Assembly: GCA_963169105.1 (NCBI GenBank)
Contig: OY720632.1
Location: forward strand, 54,717,136 to 54,781,135
DNA from: Ceriagrion tenellum
Lineage: Eukaryota; Arthropoda; Insecta; Odonata; Coenagrionidae
Length of the DNA stretch: 64,000 nucleotides
Direction: 5' to 3'
Position numbers and translations under genes: made by a program. This document shows, piece by piece, positions 49,239 through 61,394 of the stretch (position 1 is the stretch's first letter; the number at the start of each line of letters is the position of its first letter). Below the pieces are notes generated by a model. That model was not told the DNA's origin, made no database searches, and was given only the letters and a program-made list of their open reading frames with translations.

Positions 49239-50087
49239 GTCTTGCGTCTGGGTGAATGTAATAAACCATTGGTTGTCTTATACATGTCCATCGTTGCTTG
49301 CAGAAATAATTTCTTTTCACTGCTACCACAGGGGTTTCGTATGTGTATATTTTAGGCAACTTATGCTCATGTCTTCACACACTTCATATGAGGCAAATCT
49401 TTGATAGATAGACGAAAACTTCTTCTAATGGCCAAAGTCAACACCACCACTCTTAACTGGATTGAGGAGCTTCGTCTTCATTCCAGTTATTTCAACTAAC
49501 AGTGGTGTTTAAATTTAAATTAGCTGATCCTTAGGCATAATTCATTCATATTCAATCACTAGTCATATCAGGACTAGTAGAAACTTAAATGTCAGTACTA
49601 CTGAATCCTCCCAACCATTGGTATAAGTTTTTTGAGCGGTTGTCAAAGGAAAGGCATTATATTAGTACACAACATAATTGGTACTATGTCACCGTTCAGT
49701 TTCTTTTGTAATTTAAATGAACAATTCGTCAAAAATATTAATTGAAGCATTTCATTTACCTAAGACACCAATCTTTGGTGGTAAATTGTCGTGATATTTA
49801 GGTAATTAAAAAAAGAGGGTGAAATATGTATTATAATGGTTATATCAAGAGTAAAACGAATTATTTCAGAGCCATAATTAGATAAGTGAAGTTTCCTTCC
49901 GGATATGATGAACTTCAATAAAGTTTTAACTTATATCGGCAGCACATGTGCAAAGCCGTGTAGGAACGATAATAAATATGATACCGTTTTAGAAATTTTT
50001 GCAAATTATGCCATTTCTAGCACTGAGCGTATAACAAACTATACAGGCACCAATACTCTGGAAGGCTAAAAACCCACCCAAGGGAGG

Positions 50088-50131
50088 TTGGGGCCCGCGA
50101 CCCCAAAATTAAGAGGGGTGGACTTCACCCC
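50088..50131. repeat. Two adjacent GC-rich hairpins
   Basis: TTGGGG (50088-50093) pairs with CCCCAA (50101-50106) across a 7-base loop, and GGGGTG (50115-50120) pairs with CACCCC (50126-50131) across 5 bases. Both stand in an otherwise AT-rich region. They could be a relic of a transposon or a small structured RNA. Confidence 0.45.
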
Positions 50132-50847
50132 ACTATCACCGAGGCTGAATAGCAAATTACAATAGTATTTCATCGTATCACATTTAATGTCGATAAGATA
50201 TATTTACTGAAACTAAGAAAGCTTATTTATGTATCCATTATAATGCTAAATCGAAATTTTGATGAGGAGAAAAATGTTTGTTTTCCTGTATTTCATGACC
50301 ATTTCCCGGTATCTCGTTGACAAAACGATGTTTTTTCTATGCCACTGAAAGCTGGACGCAATACAAAAGTCAGCTGGTCACTTAACTTAATTTCCTAGAC
50401 CATAGCACTTTTTACAACGCTCTGTTTACCATTAAGTATTAAAACGTACACTTCCTGGCTGAAATCACAGGTAGAGTGGATCAAAAGCAAAAAAGAGCAA
50501 AGAAAGAATGTAACTGATTGATATATCTCGCCTTACTTTTCTGAGAACGATGTATCACAAACAAGTACAATAAATTAAAATCATTATTTATACATTACTG
50601 TCCGAATGGCAAACTATTGTGATATATTTATCACCAATATCATCGATGAGGCAGAAACAAATGCTTTCTACACAGGTAAAAATCGCGGGAGCAGTGAAGA
50701 TATTAGACTAACTCCACCAATTTGGTATATTCCTCTATAAAATTTGTAATAAAATACAGTAGCATATATAATTAATCAGCCAAACTATAGCTATACTACT
50801 AGTTGAGAGGATTTACTTCTCATAATTATCATTCATATGTGCTAGCT

Positions 50848-51586
50848 CGGCACATAAATTCTGGCAAAGGTTGATAAAGGTTTTGGAATAAGGGATGAAG
50901 GAATATGGGATGAAGATAAACCTAGGAAAGACGAAGACGATGCCAGTAAACTGTGAAAATTATACGAGTGTGAAAATATATGAAGGTGTAATAGGAAAAG
51001 TGAAAAGCTACCGGTACCTAGAAACGATGGTGACAGACGACTGGAGAAGTATTGCGGAAATAAAAGCAAGGATAGCAATGGCAAAAGAGGCCTTCAGCCA
51101 GAAGAAAAATTTGCTATGCAATAAAAGCCTGGATCTGGAGCTGAGAAAGAGACTAGCTAAATGTTATTCATGGAGCGTTTTCATGTATGGATGTGAAGCG
51201 TGGACATTAGGTAAGAGGGAAAGGAATAGAATAGAAGCTTATGGAATTTGGATGTGGAGAAGGATGGAAAAAGTAAGATGGGTAGATAAGATGAGAAATG
51301 AAGAGGTTTTGAGCAAAGTAAAAGAAGGAAGATCGCTCCTAAAGGAAATAAGGAAAAGGAAAGGAAACTGGTTGGGCCATGTGATGAGAGGGAAAAGTAT
51401 AATAACTGTGGCACTTGAGGGTTCAATTGAAGGAAAGAAAAAGAGAGGAAGGAGAAGAATTAAATTGGTGGATCAGGTGAAGAACATCAGCTATGATGAA
51501 GCAAAGAAAGAAGCTCGGGACAGAAGCGGATGGAGACAGCAGTGGTGTACGGAACCTGCCAGCAGGCAGAACACCAGATGATGATG
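50848..51586 (+). mobile_element. 5'-truncated LINE 3' end with TSD
   Basis: About 739 bp of a second, unrelated non-LTR retrotransposon. It is flanked by ATGTGCTAGCT at 50837-50847 and 51587-51597 (the first three bases could instead belong to the tail). The 3' end is a short GAT repeat directly after the stop codon, with almost no untranslated region. Severe 5' truncation plus a target duplication is the signature of target-primed reverse transcription. The open frame and clean duplication suggest a fairly recent insertion. Confidence 0.9.
50895..51581 (+). pseudogene. LINE polymerase C-terminal fragment (228 codons, open)
   Basis: C-terminal third of an endonuclease-reverse transcriptase. 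After the missing catalytic palm come MKINLGKTKTM (residues 6-16, the conserved segment just after motif C), a YRYL-type motif where YLG is usual (residues 39-42), YGCEAWTL (98-105), a Trp/Arg-rich segment (WMWRRMEKVRW), GNWLGHVMRG (157-166) and a basic stretch before WRQQWC near the end. This is the usual order in the elements annotated as endonuclease-reverse transcriptase in insects and other invertebrates. A TAA at 50889-50891 lies in frame just before the first Met. The frame is otherwise intact to its TGA. It lacks the endonuclease and catalytic motifs, so it has no enzymatic function alone. Confidence 0.88.
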
Positions 51587-51597
51587 ATGTGCTAGCT

Positions 51598-53760
51598 AAA
51601 AAATTCTTAATAAGAACGCAATTCTCAAGAAAAATCACCTGCAGATTGCCATTTCTCCACCAACCTCATCAACTTAGCCTTCCATCTTATACAAAGGATA
51701 CCTCAATGGAGATGAATTGGAGAAGGAAGTGGGACTGATTTTGTTAAAAGTAAATTAACTCCTGCTAATTCATGTCGATTTTATGATTTCTAGAACTTCA
51801 AAAGATGGCTATAAAACAGATACAACTTAAGTTAGTCTTATTAGGAAAATACTTCCGAAGATATATTTTTGTCATAATGATTAAAGGAATACAAAAATGT
51901 TCATTGTTAACAGGTAGCAAGCAAACAACAGAACAATAGTCAAGTATAAGTAATCCTCTCTGTGTACGATACACCTACGGTTGTTTTATTTGTTACAGTA
52001 GACCCATGTAAAATAAAACGATTAATATGCTTGAAAAATGAGTAAAATTTGGGCATATGACCATTTTTCAGCAAAATAATCATATTTTAGGCCTAATACA
52101 CGCCATCAATACTACAAGGCGCATAAATTCTCTTTTTGTCACTAATGTTTTTTTCCCGGTCCCTTCCATTTCACGACCGATGTTCAGTACTCAAAGCCCA
52201 ATTAATTATCGGTGAATTTTCGGTATCAAATGTTGTTATTTAAACATAAATTTTCAGTGAAAAATAAATTAATCTATTTCATTAATTTTAATATACTATT
52301 ACGCCATCATAACTCTCAGGATGTGAATATATCGACATAATAACCTTAGCTTCGGGTAATCAAATAATGGACACATTCAACTGCTTCAATCCTTTTAAAG
52401 TCCTCACGATCTAGTTGGAACTAGAGCGATTATGGACACTTATTTTTTATTCATTGTACGCATTACCAAATACTCTCTTCTCTAGAGTTGATGGGCTTCA
52501 ATTAGTCTAAGATAACCATATATCCATATTAAACTCACCTTCACTGTGTGCTCTGAGCATCGAATCTTTTAATCGTGACCGTGAAATTTTCTCATTTTAA
52601 AATTTTTCTAAACATTATTATTTCCGTCCTTATCAAGAGGATACTTAGGGTCTACAACATATGCTATCTACCAAACCTGATGCGGTTATGGCTCCGGAGA
52701 TGACTTTGGAAGGACCATTTCCTCTCCAAGTCCTTGTTATATAACTCTCAGTTTAAAAAACCGATTATGGCAGAAAACAATTATAGCACCCTATTCGTCA
52801 CATTCCTATTCTACGCCGTGTTATTACTACCCACGTTCTTGCAATTTTTTCCCAAAAGAATCAATCGGTTTTATCGCACCTGATCTTGATCAACTGCCTC
52901 ACGATGAGAAAACAACATTCCTCTTGGTCTACAAAATTGTAGAAGAATACATATATTTATCACGTTCAATCTGAGATTTTTTTAATTCATTTTAAAATGA
53001 ATGGCCAGCAGATTCATTAAGATGAACTACGAAAGCCCTTTCTCACTAAGTAAAATAAGTAGTAAGTAAATATAATGCTTCCTCCACATTTCACTCAATA
53101 GGCATGCTAAAGCATTTAGATGTGTCGTTCACCTTATTTCAATTATAATAAATAATTATCAGGAATATTTTATTTTTCTGTAAATTTCAAAGTAAAAGCT
53201 ACGCTAATCACCCTAGCGATCCCTTTTACGCAACAATGAATATTATCCAACGAAAGCTGAACATGAAGTAAATGGACTCAGAAGTGACAAAGATGGCCCA
53301 TGTAATGAATTCGAGTGTAAAGGAATGCTCATAGTAAAGAAACCTACTCCAAGGAATGAAGTTGAACACTATGCAAGCTTTCCTTGAAAAATTAATATCA
53401 TATTTTATGAGCTTTCCATGCAATTCTAGCCAACATATTTTAATTTACAATTGCAAATCAGAATTGCACTAATGGACAGATATGATGATGGTATATGTAA
53501 CTGCAATTTATGTCATCAGTGCACAATCAATAATGGCGTGTTTCCCGAACTACATTAATCCTCATATTTTCCGAACCCGAGATATTAGGCTAAGAAAAGA
53601 GATCCATGAGAAAGATAATTAAGATCTCCAGCTAATCATTCTACATCAACGTGTATTTATATTTCATCACAATTAACTTCACAAAACTAATTGTGTGTTA
53701 TTTAGTTATTTTCACAGGCCTTCTACTGTAATATTAGTCTTTTACACCGTGCGTTTCAAA
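51598..53760. other. AT-rich intergenic sequence
   Basis: No coding, RNA or transposon signal was seen. Confidence 0.5.
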
Positions 53761-53778
53761 AGGTAACAACAAGCAAAC

Positions 53779-53964
53779 TTGACAAGACCCACGTCCAAAG
53801 TTGTGAAAAGTCTATTCAAGGCGTCTCGAACCAACAACACAAGGATGAGCACGCGAGGACTCCATCCGATCGCACCCGGGGTCGACTATTTCATCGTATT
53901 AAATAATGTACCATTTTTACGGTGGCTTGAGCGTAAGACTACCATTGCAAATTCCTCAGTTTAA
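53779..53964 (+). CDS. Unrecognised 61-codon open frame
   Basis: A small GC-richer patch inside AT-rich DNA holds this frame. It opens at TTG, with an internal ATG at about 53845. The peptide (TRGLHPIAPGVDYFIVLNNV in its middle) looks natural and many third positions are G or C. There is no clear acceptor upstream and no family match. It may be an exon or a relic, or chance. Confidence 0.15.
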   Translation: MTRPTSKVVKSLFKASRTNNTRMSTRGLHPIAPGVDYFIVLNNVPFLRWLERKTTIANSSV

Positions 53965-56440
53965 TCCCAGTATTGGCAGAAATTTCACGATTCAGTTCCC
54001 CATTTTCGTACTATGAGGAGTGTGGTGCTATCTCCTCCAGATGGGAGGATTAAGCTACATTTAGCTTTGAACTCGTTAGAGTCAGCGAGGTTTTTTTCTA
54101 TTTAATATATAAAACTTCCCTTACATATTCTTTTCATTCTTCCCAATTATTCCCTCCATTCCCGTAAGTTAAATTCTCTGGAAATATGACCTCCTGTCTT
54201 CAATGAAAACCATTTCACATGTCGGCCACTTGCATGAATTTCTTGCCAGTTAACTAAATGGTTGGCTGAGGTATCAATATAGCATTGCTATCAGAAATAA
54301 ATTGATACATATAAGTTTTCTGGGTGTTCCTCATCCACCTCGGTTGGCTACAGAACATAGCTCCTCTGCTTTTAATGAATTTTTCTACGTTTCACATATA
54401 AAATGAGTCGAGTTAAATTTTAGTTCCAATTTTCTAAAAAAGATTAGTTTTCATTTCTTGAATTCAAGATATAGATTGTTACTCACAGAACTCTTTTAGA
54501 AAAGTTAATATTTTTCATTAATAATTTTAAATCATAGGCAACTGATTCCTATTTCTTATTAACGAATAATTTTAGACCAATATCTATATAATAAAATGTC
54601 TACAATTCAAATGATATATCTTTAAATTGACCAAAAATGTATAAATCTTGAGACACGCTATTTGTGTCCAGTGCATTGCTTCAATTTTTTTTCGATTATT
54701 GCTGCTATTCCTTTCGTGCATAAATTATTCTAGTATATACCATAAAAAGTGGAAATTAATTTCATTTTTAGCTGTAACTTGTTTTGCTATATGATTTTAA
54801 CTTTCACATAACCAACTTTCAGCTCCCACTCACTTAAAATGTAACTAAGATCATTTACGGGGGTCAACTTTTTTAGACGATCCTTTCCTTGAGGTCATTT
54901 ACATCTATATATAATTTTATCCTGTATTCAATGGATACAAGCAAGAAGGACACTAAAACATATTAAACTCATTCTTTGAAATACAAATTATTCTGCAATG
55001 GCATTCAATCCATCTTATATTTATGAGACTGATGACACTTCACGTCAATTGTAGTCATTGTAAAAAAATATTTCAAGTATAGAGAGGCTAACTTGAAAGG
55101 AAAATCACATCAACATTTTCACATACACAGACGCCGGAGGATAATAGCAAGAAATACATATTAGAATACTACTTTGCAGATGCATGCACAGACAATAATT
55201 TCTCCTGACTTAAGACTAAACTTCATGAGTGAAGGGAGAGTCAGGAATGACATGCTAGCAAGGTTTGAGTAACTAGATAATTCTTGACTAACTTTCATTA
55301 ATATATTGCATCAATTAATATGTGACATTACCAAAAAAGTTTGCAAAACTAAAACATAACAAACCCCAGGAAATTAAATTTTAGAAGGTATTTTATTTTA
55401 GAAATATATTTTTTATGTCATACTTTCCGTTTCATTTCGCAAATCCCAACGAAAATATTACGACCAATTTTTACGGTGAGACTAAAATAAAATTCTAAGA
55501 TAATTTATGCTATTTCAAGGAGAGTCTACGTTTAATGCACAACGAGAAAAACCTCTCTTCAGCAGTACGTCAAATGATGTGACAAAATTCATAAAAAATG
55601 AAAACTTCCTTACCAAACAATATGATACTAGGCAATTTCAAAAACTATTAAACAATAGTGCTAAATTATTATAAAAGTATTCAAGATAGATGCAATAACA
55701 AATATACAGGGAAATATCGACAGAAATAAATTGTCACTTAAATGCTTCACCTCTGAAAATAATATCTATCCCATATTAAAATATAATTTCATGAACAGGA
55801 CAAACACAAATTTTTTTCTACCAATAGGTTTTAATAATTATCTTGATTCTGCTGAAATATAATATACTTATTAAAAATGAAGAGTTTGCTCATAAGTGAC
55901 TGTAGTATAATTGACCTTTATAAGCATCACATCTTTCCTGGGCAAGAGAGCAATCTTTAGTGAATTGGAAGTGGGAATCCTCGGCCATATAGGTGGACTA
56001 CTAAGTTGCATTACTAACACACGTTTACCAAAACTTATAAAAATTGACGGACAAATACCAATTACAATTCTTAGACACAACTATCTGTTAATTCCTTGTG
56101 GCAATATAAATCAAACTGAGCATGTTTCAATCCTTAGGTTTATCTTTCTGGGGATTTAAAATATTGGGCAATATTCATATTCTACTTTTAGTAGATGAGT
56201 GTGAAATAAACTTCAATAAATGCGATGGAAGCAACTTCGTGCACCCCTAATTCAATTGCTTGTAAGTAGCGTAGTTAATTATTTTGTAATAATATTCCCA
56301 CTGCTGGAATTTTCACTTCTTTCACTACAAAAAACCAATAGGCATAAACTGAAAGCCGAAATTAGAAGGAAGAAGACTAGGTCCTATAAGGAACACAAAA
56401 AACTACCTGACGTCAAGTTAGTCCTGATTGCCTGATTATT
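53965..56440. other. AT-rich intergenic sequence
   Basis: No coding or repeat structure was recognised. Confidence 0.5.
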
Positions 56441-56746
56441 TACCCTGCTCATTTTCTTAAGTACTCACAAACGACTGAACAAAAACAAACAATTTGAACA
56501 AGTCAAAATCAATCCCGAGTCGAAGTGGGTAAACATTCCCTCGGAGCACACGACCGCAGTAAAGGGACGTGGGAAATGGTCGCCAAGAACGAAGGAGCCA
56601 AACATGGTTGTCCGTTGAAATGAAAGGGGCGAGGAAGGGGGGAAGTTTAGCGTTCGCTCGCGAAGAGACCGCAGCAGAGGACGCCGACGACGGCCAAAAT
56701 ATTGTATTTTCTCTGTCCGTCAAACGCTGTCAAACTTGTGACTCAC

Positions 56747-56980
56747 CCATAGCCCCACAATCAGATGGCCACACTTGCACGGGATGGACACACTGTCCTC
56801 TTGTTGAGGGAGGAGTCCGGAGTCACGGACTCAGCTTGGATGATGCTCTGGCACGCCGGTAACTGGGAGCTCTCGAACACCGGCGATCAGGATGAGCCGA
56901 TGAGGGGAAACCGCAGGGAAGTGAATCGTCGCCCTTTGCCGATCGACTTGAGAGACTGACACAGTCTCGCACTCAGTGGC
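56747..56980 (-). other. Candidate minus-strand 5' exon with GTGAGT donor
   Basis: Read on the minus strand, a GC-rich stretch begins near an arthropod initiator-like TCAGT (about 56960) and ends CTATGG followed by GTGAGTCAC. That is a strong splice-donor match at 56746-56741. An ATG lies within three bases of the junction, so the exon would be nearly all 5' untranslated. The upstream side (57.0-57.3 kb) is CpG-rich, as expected of a promoter. The acceptor exon would lie toward lower coordinates or outside the window. No coding evidence supports it. Confidence 0.25.
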
Positions 56981-58580
56981 GATTCGCATCCAAGCGGTCC
57001 ATCGGCGGAGATGGCAGTGGGGCCCGCGAAGGGCAACTGAGTCCGCGCGCCCTTTGGCAGGCACGCATGTCTGACGTGTGTCCGGGCGACGGCGGACAAA
57101 ACACCGGGCGGTGGAGGAGGACGTCGAACGGGAGGTTTCTTCTCTCCCTCCTCCACTCTCGCCACCCCGTTCGAGGAGCAATTCGGAGAGAGATCAAATT
57201 GGCCCGGAAGTCGGCGCTCTCCGGAGGGGAGAAAGAAGAGGCAAAAAGGGTGGAGAGGTAGGAAAGTTCCTCCCGCCCCTCCCTTTACGAAGACGAGAGT
57301 CGCTTCAGAGTGCCCCGCCGGTCGAGGACGAGGTGCAAAAGGACTGCCGGTCCTCCGTTGGGTCGGACAGGGAATGAGTGTGGTCCTGGAGTGAAGAGCG
57401 ATGCTGCGGGAGGGAGAGGTCGAGGGGTGGGGAGGAGGACCTCTTCTCTCTTTCCCTCCTCCTTAACTCCCTACCCCGTCCCAATCCCTGAACACCCCAC
57501 TCCCTCCCCCACCACACACACACACACACACACCAACACCAAACCCCTCCTTCCACCGCTCCACTCTTCAGCCCTTCCACCCCCACCCCTGCGGCCTTAC
57601 ACAGTCTCACTCTCCAACATCGTCCGCGAACCCTGCATCACAATCCCCCCCTTCTACGATGCCCCCCTCTCCTTCCTCCACACTGCAAACTTCCCTAAAC
57701 TGGAAGGGTGGGAGGAATTGGTAGTGCTCATGTGCAATGAGCAAAAATGATACGGGAGGAAAGGTTTGGAAAGGATCCGTGGGTACAAGTACTCGAGAGT
57801 TTTTTTGTGTGGAAATTCACCGTCTTCTCTCAACTGAAAATTCGTCCACTCAAGCAGAATATTTTTTTCACACCACATACGAATTCGTTCACCCGCGCTG
57901 TTTTTCCAGTGCTTCATCCGTAATCACAAGGCAGCAAAAGTCCTCGAAATTGCTTCGACCCCCACTCGTGCTAGTGAAAGATAGTTCAAAACTATCACTC
58001 GGCTTACCAACGGAAGCATGGGACGCTTCGAAAGTGACCTGACAGGTTCCTCGCCCCGAAATAACTTTTTTGTCAACGAATCTGATATCTAGAGCGGGGA
58101 ATCATGAGAGCGATGTCCGTCCCGATCTCACCCGCGAATCGACTGAAGCCCCCTCTCCTTCCGTTCGTGCGGAGAGGTGGTAAGGAAGGATTCACTACTA
58201 AGAGGAAGTTTGAGGAGCGCCCCCAAGGCGGTGACTCCCGCGGTGACTCTGGGCAAACCGTGCAGCTCTCTCGCGTCTTTTCCTCCTTCTCCTCCCCCAC
58301 CCCATCCGGCTTCCCGCCCACCGCCTCCTCTACCCCTCCCCCCACCCCCCACTGCCGCCTTCCACGTGTCTCTCTTTTTCTCCTACCTCCCCCGCGGGTA
58401 CCCGATATCAAGGCCCCCGCCCTTCTTCTACACTCCCCCTCTTCCAAGAGCCCCTTTCAACCCCTCCCCACCCGATGTATATATTCAACATACCTACTCC
58501 GTCGTCCAAACCCCCCCCCGTCCTCCTCCCTCAGTCTGTCTCTCATTCTATTCGCCTTTCTCAGACCATGACTGAAGCTA
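56981..58580. repeat. GC-rich island with pyrimidine tracts and (CA)10
   Basis: GC-rich to about 57400, then plus-strand C/T-rich blocks (57440-57700, 58270-58560) with an uninterrupted CA run at 57513-57533. The numerous overlapping frames (up to 155 codons) are Pro/Ser/Thr-rich on plus or Gly/Glu/Arg-rich on minus, with no domains. Confidence 0.55.
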
Positions 58581-59859
58581 ATCTCTCTCTCTTATCTTTC
58601 GTCACCGACTGCCATACTTATTCTGCCTCACACCCCATCCCTTACCTCCATCTTTATCTCGAAATGCCTCTCCCCGCCCACTCCCATTCAACGAGCCACT
58701 CCATGACGAAAACATGCATTTCACATCACCATCAATCATATCAAGAAAGCACGCGTAAATTACGTTCATTTAATTTGGTTTACGTGCAGTTTTTTGGCCC
58801 CATTTTTCTCAATGCTTCCTAATTGGATGAAGGCATGCAGACGTTTTTCAGTGATTTCATTGGTCTCATCGTTCAATTGTAGGAATAATTTTGATTTTCT
58901 CGGTGAATCGCATGCTTAGCAAACATATTTGTAAGTCGGAAATATATGGAAGGAAGCATGCTCAGCCTGACAGTTGAAGTTGGTGTGATGTCCTACCTTG
59001 TGAATATCTCCGATGTATCCGAAGTAAACATTATTTATTCCTCGGTTTCTACAACGGTGACTTTGCTAGACTCCGAATGCAGCTCGCTGCGCTTTCAGCC
59101 AAACCAAAGTGGATAAACCTTTGTCGAGAAACCAATAGTGACACAAGAAATACCGTTGACTATAAATTCAACCTATCTCTCCAATCCTCATGTTAACTCA
59201 ACAATAATAATGAGTGTACTGTTGTTACCGCGAAAATACAACAGTTTACTTGATGATATCTCGGGAATTACCAGTCAAAAATTTCAATGGGAGAAGCTGA
59301 CGGGAAGAATTGCATCCATATCTAATAGCGCATGTAATAACAGCTAAAGACCGCCTATATAAATAAAGTTCGCTATAGCTATCCGCCATAGGTGATGGTA
59401 AACAACATGAATCCGTAAGCTTTTTCTTCTATCTTCTGCTTCCTAAAAACAGCCTCTGACGAACACATGAGAATCCACAAATTCTACAAAAAGAACCTGA
59501 CTGGCTTCAACCCTCTATACTCCGATTTTTTCGTCCACCATGTTCAGTCGTTTCACATATTAACCCACTCGTGGGAGAATTAGGCACTAAAAGTAACAAA
59601 TGACTGATATTTTCTTTGCCAAGCTATACAATTGTTGTAACAAAGGCATATAGACGAAATGAAACCTAATCAGTCACAAAAAAATTAACTCTTCTATATA
59701 TTACCTCCAGGTCACTCAGCGTGATAGAGGGTTAACTGAATATCTACTAATGTTATTTGACACATTCTTAGTTAACTTTCGATAAAACTGTCGCAGAAAA
59801 GTCAAAAACTCAATTCTTTCACAAAAATAAAATATGATGGATGGATGAAGCAAAGACCC
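58580..59859. other. AT-rich intergenic sequence
   Basis: Nothing beyond short spurious frames. Confidence 0.45.
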
Positions 59860-60090
59860 ATCAGATGATGTCAACATTTATCAGGGTTGCGTCCGCGTAT
59901 GTTGTTGGGTATCACAACAGTTTCGCCAGCTATCCTGCCTGCGTCCTCAGGTGGACTTCCTCAGGTGAGGGAAGGAAGGACTCCGGTGACATCCTTCACC
60001 TGAGGACGCCAGCAGGATATCTGGTGAAACTGTTGTGATACCCAACAACTTACGCGGATGCAACCCGGAAAAATGTTGACATCATCTGAT
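59860..60090. mobile_element. Foldback element, 94-bp arms
   Basis: A 231-bp palindromic element. The left arm (59860-59953) and right arm (59997-60090) are inverted copies matching at 86 of 94 positions by my count, around a 43-base spacer that itself carries another CCTCAGGTGA. The ends read ATCAGATGATGTCAACATTT. There is no coding capacity (the 65-codon frame over it is incidental) and no obvious target duplication in the immediate flanks. It is consistent with a foldback-type or long-TIR MITE; the superfamily is undetermined. Confidence 0.85.
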
Positions 60091-61060
60091 CAACGCCAAG
60101 GAAACCTGCAAACTAACGTCACCTAAGATCTATATCTATTACAATAATGTAGTTAAGTCTGGCGAGAAAGAGTTCCTTCAATGTGTATTATACCTATATC
60201 CAATTCTCGCAGTCTTCCACAAGAATAATCAAAACGCAACATTATTATACATATTAAAAATGACATAGCGCAACATTTTCTGGAAAATATACGTCTTTTT
60301 TCTCGACGAAAGCATTATGTCTCCACTCTCAAGTTGTGTCTTATCTGTAAATGACTTATCGTTCCCACTCAGTTTCTGCTGCGTTGTTTTCCTCGAAGTC
60401 ACATTGGGAAATCACTTCAACTCATAAAAAGGGCAGATATCCGTCCAAACCTTTTCTAATCTATGAAGTAAAGGTAAAAGGAATGCCATAATCATGAGAA
60501 GAGTGAGGAAATGGAGTTTTCATTTCCTTGGAAATGATAAAAATAGGTTTGTTTTCTTATTGTTCCTAAAACAATGGGCGCATCCATCGTTGAAACTTCC
60601 GTTTCTTCGACTACAAGCATGACACCAGCTATACAAGCAAAGTTTTTAATAGTATGGACTAACTGCCACAATTATAAATGTCTTGGACTATGGAACAAAT
60701 GAGCATAATATTTTACAAAACGTCGGTCTACTGTCATCTAAAGCTGTCTACAATAAGATATGCGCTCTCATTCCAATACTATAGTGGGACTGGTAAAAGC
60801 TCTTTTAAAAATGAACCTAATCATCGTAACATGTGCAATACATGAGGCACTCTTACCATCAAATGGCGATAGATATTGATTGCACTCGTCAATAGTTGAA
60901 AAAGGTTGTATTTTTAAGCCCAACTCGCAAAAACACCAACATTCAAAAAAAAATTTATTCATTTATAAGCGTATCTCTAACTATTCCCACATCGGTCGTT
61001 GATTTTACTATCGAATTCAACATCTCCAGCTTCTAACATAAATTTTACCGCCATGTTTAA
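60091..61060. other. AT-rich intergenic sequence
   Basis: No gene signal. Confidence 0.45.
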
Positions 61061-61394
61061 CGTCAAAAGTCTGCTAAATTCAAGCCATACCTCGAATTCT
61101 CCGCTCTGGCAGTGCCGGGCTGGTCGTCGACGCACCACCGGGTCCTCCGGCCTCCCGCTCTGCCGGCCGAGGCGCCCGGCTTACAGGCAATCCGGTCTCC
61201 GTGCGAGCTGTGCGGGGATATGCCGCGAGATCACTCCGCAACCGGTGCATCGGTAGAGGCGCGAGGACCGTCGTCAAATACCGATGATTCCTAGTCCACC
61301 GTCGAAAGTTTACTTCCATAGAGCAAAGGTGATTTGAATGAAGTGAAGCAGAGAAGACAGCGATGCCGTCCGGATGCTTTTGGGCTCCTCGCAC
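61061..61394. other. GC-rich island open on both strands, possible exon
   Basis: On the plus strand the frame from 61061 to TAG at 61294 is G/C-ending at most third positions and finishes CELCGDMPRDHSATGASVEA then SSNTDDS. A second plus frame from ATG 61052 in good context (ACCGCCATG) is also open. On the minus strand an ATG at 61319 leads to a frame that reaches a donor-like GAG/GTATGG at 61091/61090. The strand cannot be decided by eye. It could be a real exon or a GC-rich non-coding island. Confidence 0.25.

Larger units (their letters stand above)
48746..50847. other. AT-rich intergenic sequence
   Basis: No gene. It includes a short minisatellite (49189-49238) and a pair of GC hairpins (50088-50131), listed separately. 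Bases 50837-50847 are the left target duplication of the LINE insertion. Confidence 0.45.

Noticed and set aside
57310..57750. Pro/Thr-rich 146-codon plus frame
   Set aside because: It contains the CA microsatellite and C/T tracts; repetitive composition only.
59841..60038. 65-codon plus frame
   Set aside because: It falls inside the foldback element and ends in its right arm.
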